A program made the translations under genes and the position numbers. This document shows, one piece after another, positions 62,767 to 64,000 of a stretch of 64,000 nt of DNA. How positions within the stretch are numbered: the stretch's first letter is position 1; the number at the start of each line of letters is the position of its first letter. This stretch comes from an uncultured Oscillibacter sp. (GTDB lineage: Bacteria > Bacillota > Clostridia > Oscillospirales > Oscillospiraceae). Under the pieces are notes generated by a model. That model searched no databases, was not told where the DNA came from, and worked only from the letters and a program-made list of their open reading frames with translations. The stretch is from positions 75,426 to 139,425 of the forward strand of contig CAJKKQ010000006.1 in assembly GCA_905200545.1 (NCBI GenBank), read 5' to 3'.

Positions 62767-64000
62767 TCAGTGCGCGATCAGACGGCTGGCGCGCTTCTTG
62801 CCGTAGACGATGATGGCGGCAACATAAGCAACAGCAGCCACAACGCCCACCACGTAGGCAATGTTCCAGGGGATGTGGAAGCCGATCTGGGCGTTGGCGA
62901 TGTAAGTGACAGTCACGAACGCATACCAGGCGCCGGGGATCAGGGGGATCCAAACCCATTTGGCCTTGTTGTTCTCAAACATCCAGATGGAGATGGCCAG
63001 GAAAGCGAACAGGGACAGGGTCTGGTTGGACCAGGCGAAGTAACGCCACAGGGTGTTGAAACCGGTGGGATCGCTCTTGGCGTACACCAGGATCACAGCC
63101 ACCAGCGCGAAGATGATGGCGGAGAGGCCCAGGCGCTTGGCCTTGGAGCTCTGATCCAGATGGAAGGCGTCGGCGATGCCCAGACGCAGGGCACGCAGAG
63201 CCGTATCACCGGAGGTAATGGGCAGGACGATAACACCGATCAGAGCGATGGTGCCGCCCACGGAGCCCAGCAGGTTCTTGCAGATGACGCCCACGGTACC
63301 GGTGGCCAGGGAGGCGTTGACCTCCTGCAGGCCCAGGTTGTAAACGCCCATAGCGCCGGCAGCCCAAACCATGGCGATGAAGCCTTCCAGGATCATCATG
63401 TTGTAGAAGGTCATGCGGCCCTGACGCTCGCTCTTCATGGTACGGGAGATGATAGCGGTCTGGGTGGAGTGGAAGCCGGAGAGGATGCCACAGGCCACGG
63501 TGATGAAGAAGATGGGGATGAAGTGGTTGGCGTCAAAATAGTCACCATAGCTGAACGCATTCTGAGCCCCGGAAGCAGCGTCCACGGTGAAGGCGTTCAT
63601 GAAGGGGGTCTGCCAGTCATCCCACAGGTTCAGCAGAGGATAGCCCTGCACGAAGATGCCGACAAACACACCCACGGCGGAGAGCAGAAGGATGGCGCCG
63701 AAGATGGGATAGATGCGGCCGATGATGGCGTCGATGGGGAACACGGTGGCGATCAGATAATAGACAAAGATGACACCGTAGATGATCCAGGTGGTAGGAT
63801 CCGTGGCCAGGCCGCTGAAGTTGAAGACCTGGGTGGCGGCGATGTCGCCGGGGGTGTAGATAAACACGGCGCCCACCAGCAGCAGCAGCACGCTCAGGAA
63901 CACCTGGTACACGCCGTAGATACCCTTGTTGGAGTACTTGCGGACCATGTCGGGCATCTGGGTGCCGCCGTCACGCAGGCAGATCATGCCGGAGAAATAG
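62767..64000 (-). CDS. cstA: CstA-family carbon starvation / peptide transporter (N-terminus beyond window)
   Basis: The visible 411 residues are the C-terminal part of a multi-helix CstA permease: GILSGFHSTQTAIISRTMKSERQGR, VLPITSGDTALRALRLGIADAF and LWRYFAWSNQTLSLFAFLAI are highly conserved. CstA proteins import peptides or pyruvate under carbon limitation. The reading frame continues through the right edge, so no start is seen. Confidence 0.93.
   Translation of the reverse strand, partial: YFSGMICLRDGGTQMPDMVRKYSNKGIYGVYQVFLSVLLLLVGAVFIYTPGDIAATQVFNFSGLATDPTTWIIYGVIFVYYLIATVFPIDAIIGRIYPIFGAILLLSAVGVFVGIFVQGYPLLNLWDDWQTPFMNAFTVDAASGAQNAFSYGDYFDANHFIPIFFITVACGILSGFHSTQTAIISRTMKSERQGRMTFYNMMILEGFIAMVWAAGAMGVYNLGLQEVNASLATGTVGVICKNLLGSVGGTIALIGVIVLPITSGDTALRALRLGIADAFHLDQSSKAKRLGLSAIIFALVAVILVYAKSDPTGFNTLWRYFAWSNQTLSLFAFLAISIWMFENNKAKWVWIPLIPGAWYAFVTVTYIANAQIGFHIPWNIAYVVGVVAAVAYVAAIIVYGKKRASRLIAH

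Overview
The window looks like a chromosomal stretch from a GC-rich, spore-forming Clostridia member of the Oscillospirales (Flavonifractor/Lawsonibacter/Pseudoflavonifractor type). I infer this from GC-rich Firmicutes-like proteins, strong AGGAGG ribosome binding sites, the sporulation/germination genes gpr and spoIIP, a type III glutamine synthetase, TPP riboswitches and S-layer homology (SLH) surface proteins. No rRNA, tRNA, CRISPR array, prophage or insertion sequence was seen. Only the first and last genes are cut by the window ends.

Left part (1-18 kb): an MMPL/RND exporter, a secreted GLUG/coiled-coil protein and a small protein form a minus-strand unit divergent from a TetR regulator. 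Next come a TSUP permease, a PIN-PhoH ATPase, the germination protease gpr, rpsT, a tatD-lipoprotein-radical SAM cluster, a VOC protein, a second TSUP permease, the rpsF-ssb-rpsR operon, an unknown lipoprotein, spoIIP and a membrane protein.

18-24.5 kb is a thiamin-salvage regulon. Two divergent transcripts, thiW-thiM and thiE-thiD-thiT-tenA-cytX, each start with their own TPP riboswitch and an intrinsic terminator. No de novo HMP or thiazole synthesis gene (thiC, thiG, thiH) is present here.

24.5-45 kb is mixed: hairpin-rich repeats, endonuclease IV, an 8-oxoguanine deaminase-like amidohydrolase, a sigma-54 activator next to a good -24/-12 promoter driving a MalY-type C-S lyase and a dicarboxylate/amino-acid symporter, an ArsR regulator with two near-identical operators and a short permease, a 1566-residue SLH beta-helix protein, pyridoxal kinase, a compact transcript of about 210 nt, Tex, and DUF4230 and DUF1846 proteins.

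45-54 kb holds purA, purB, glnN with a structured 5' leader, lrgAB behind an attenuator-like hairpin, a CoA-transferase and a zinc phospholipase-C-like protein.

54.2-62.7 kb is the most striking region. A Tyr/Phe-rich leader peptide and terminator precede an unbroken operon (aroF-tyrA-aroB-aroA-aroC-pheA-aroEK fusion-aroQ) that covers all seven shikimate steps plus both prephenate branches. The layout indicates ribosome-mediated attenuation of the whole aromatic pathway. cstA (carbon starvation/peptide transporter) closes the window.
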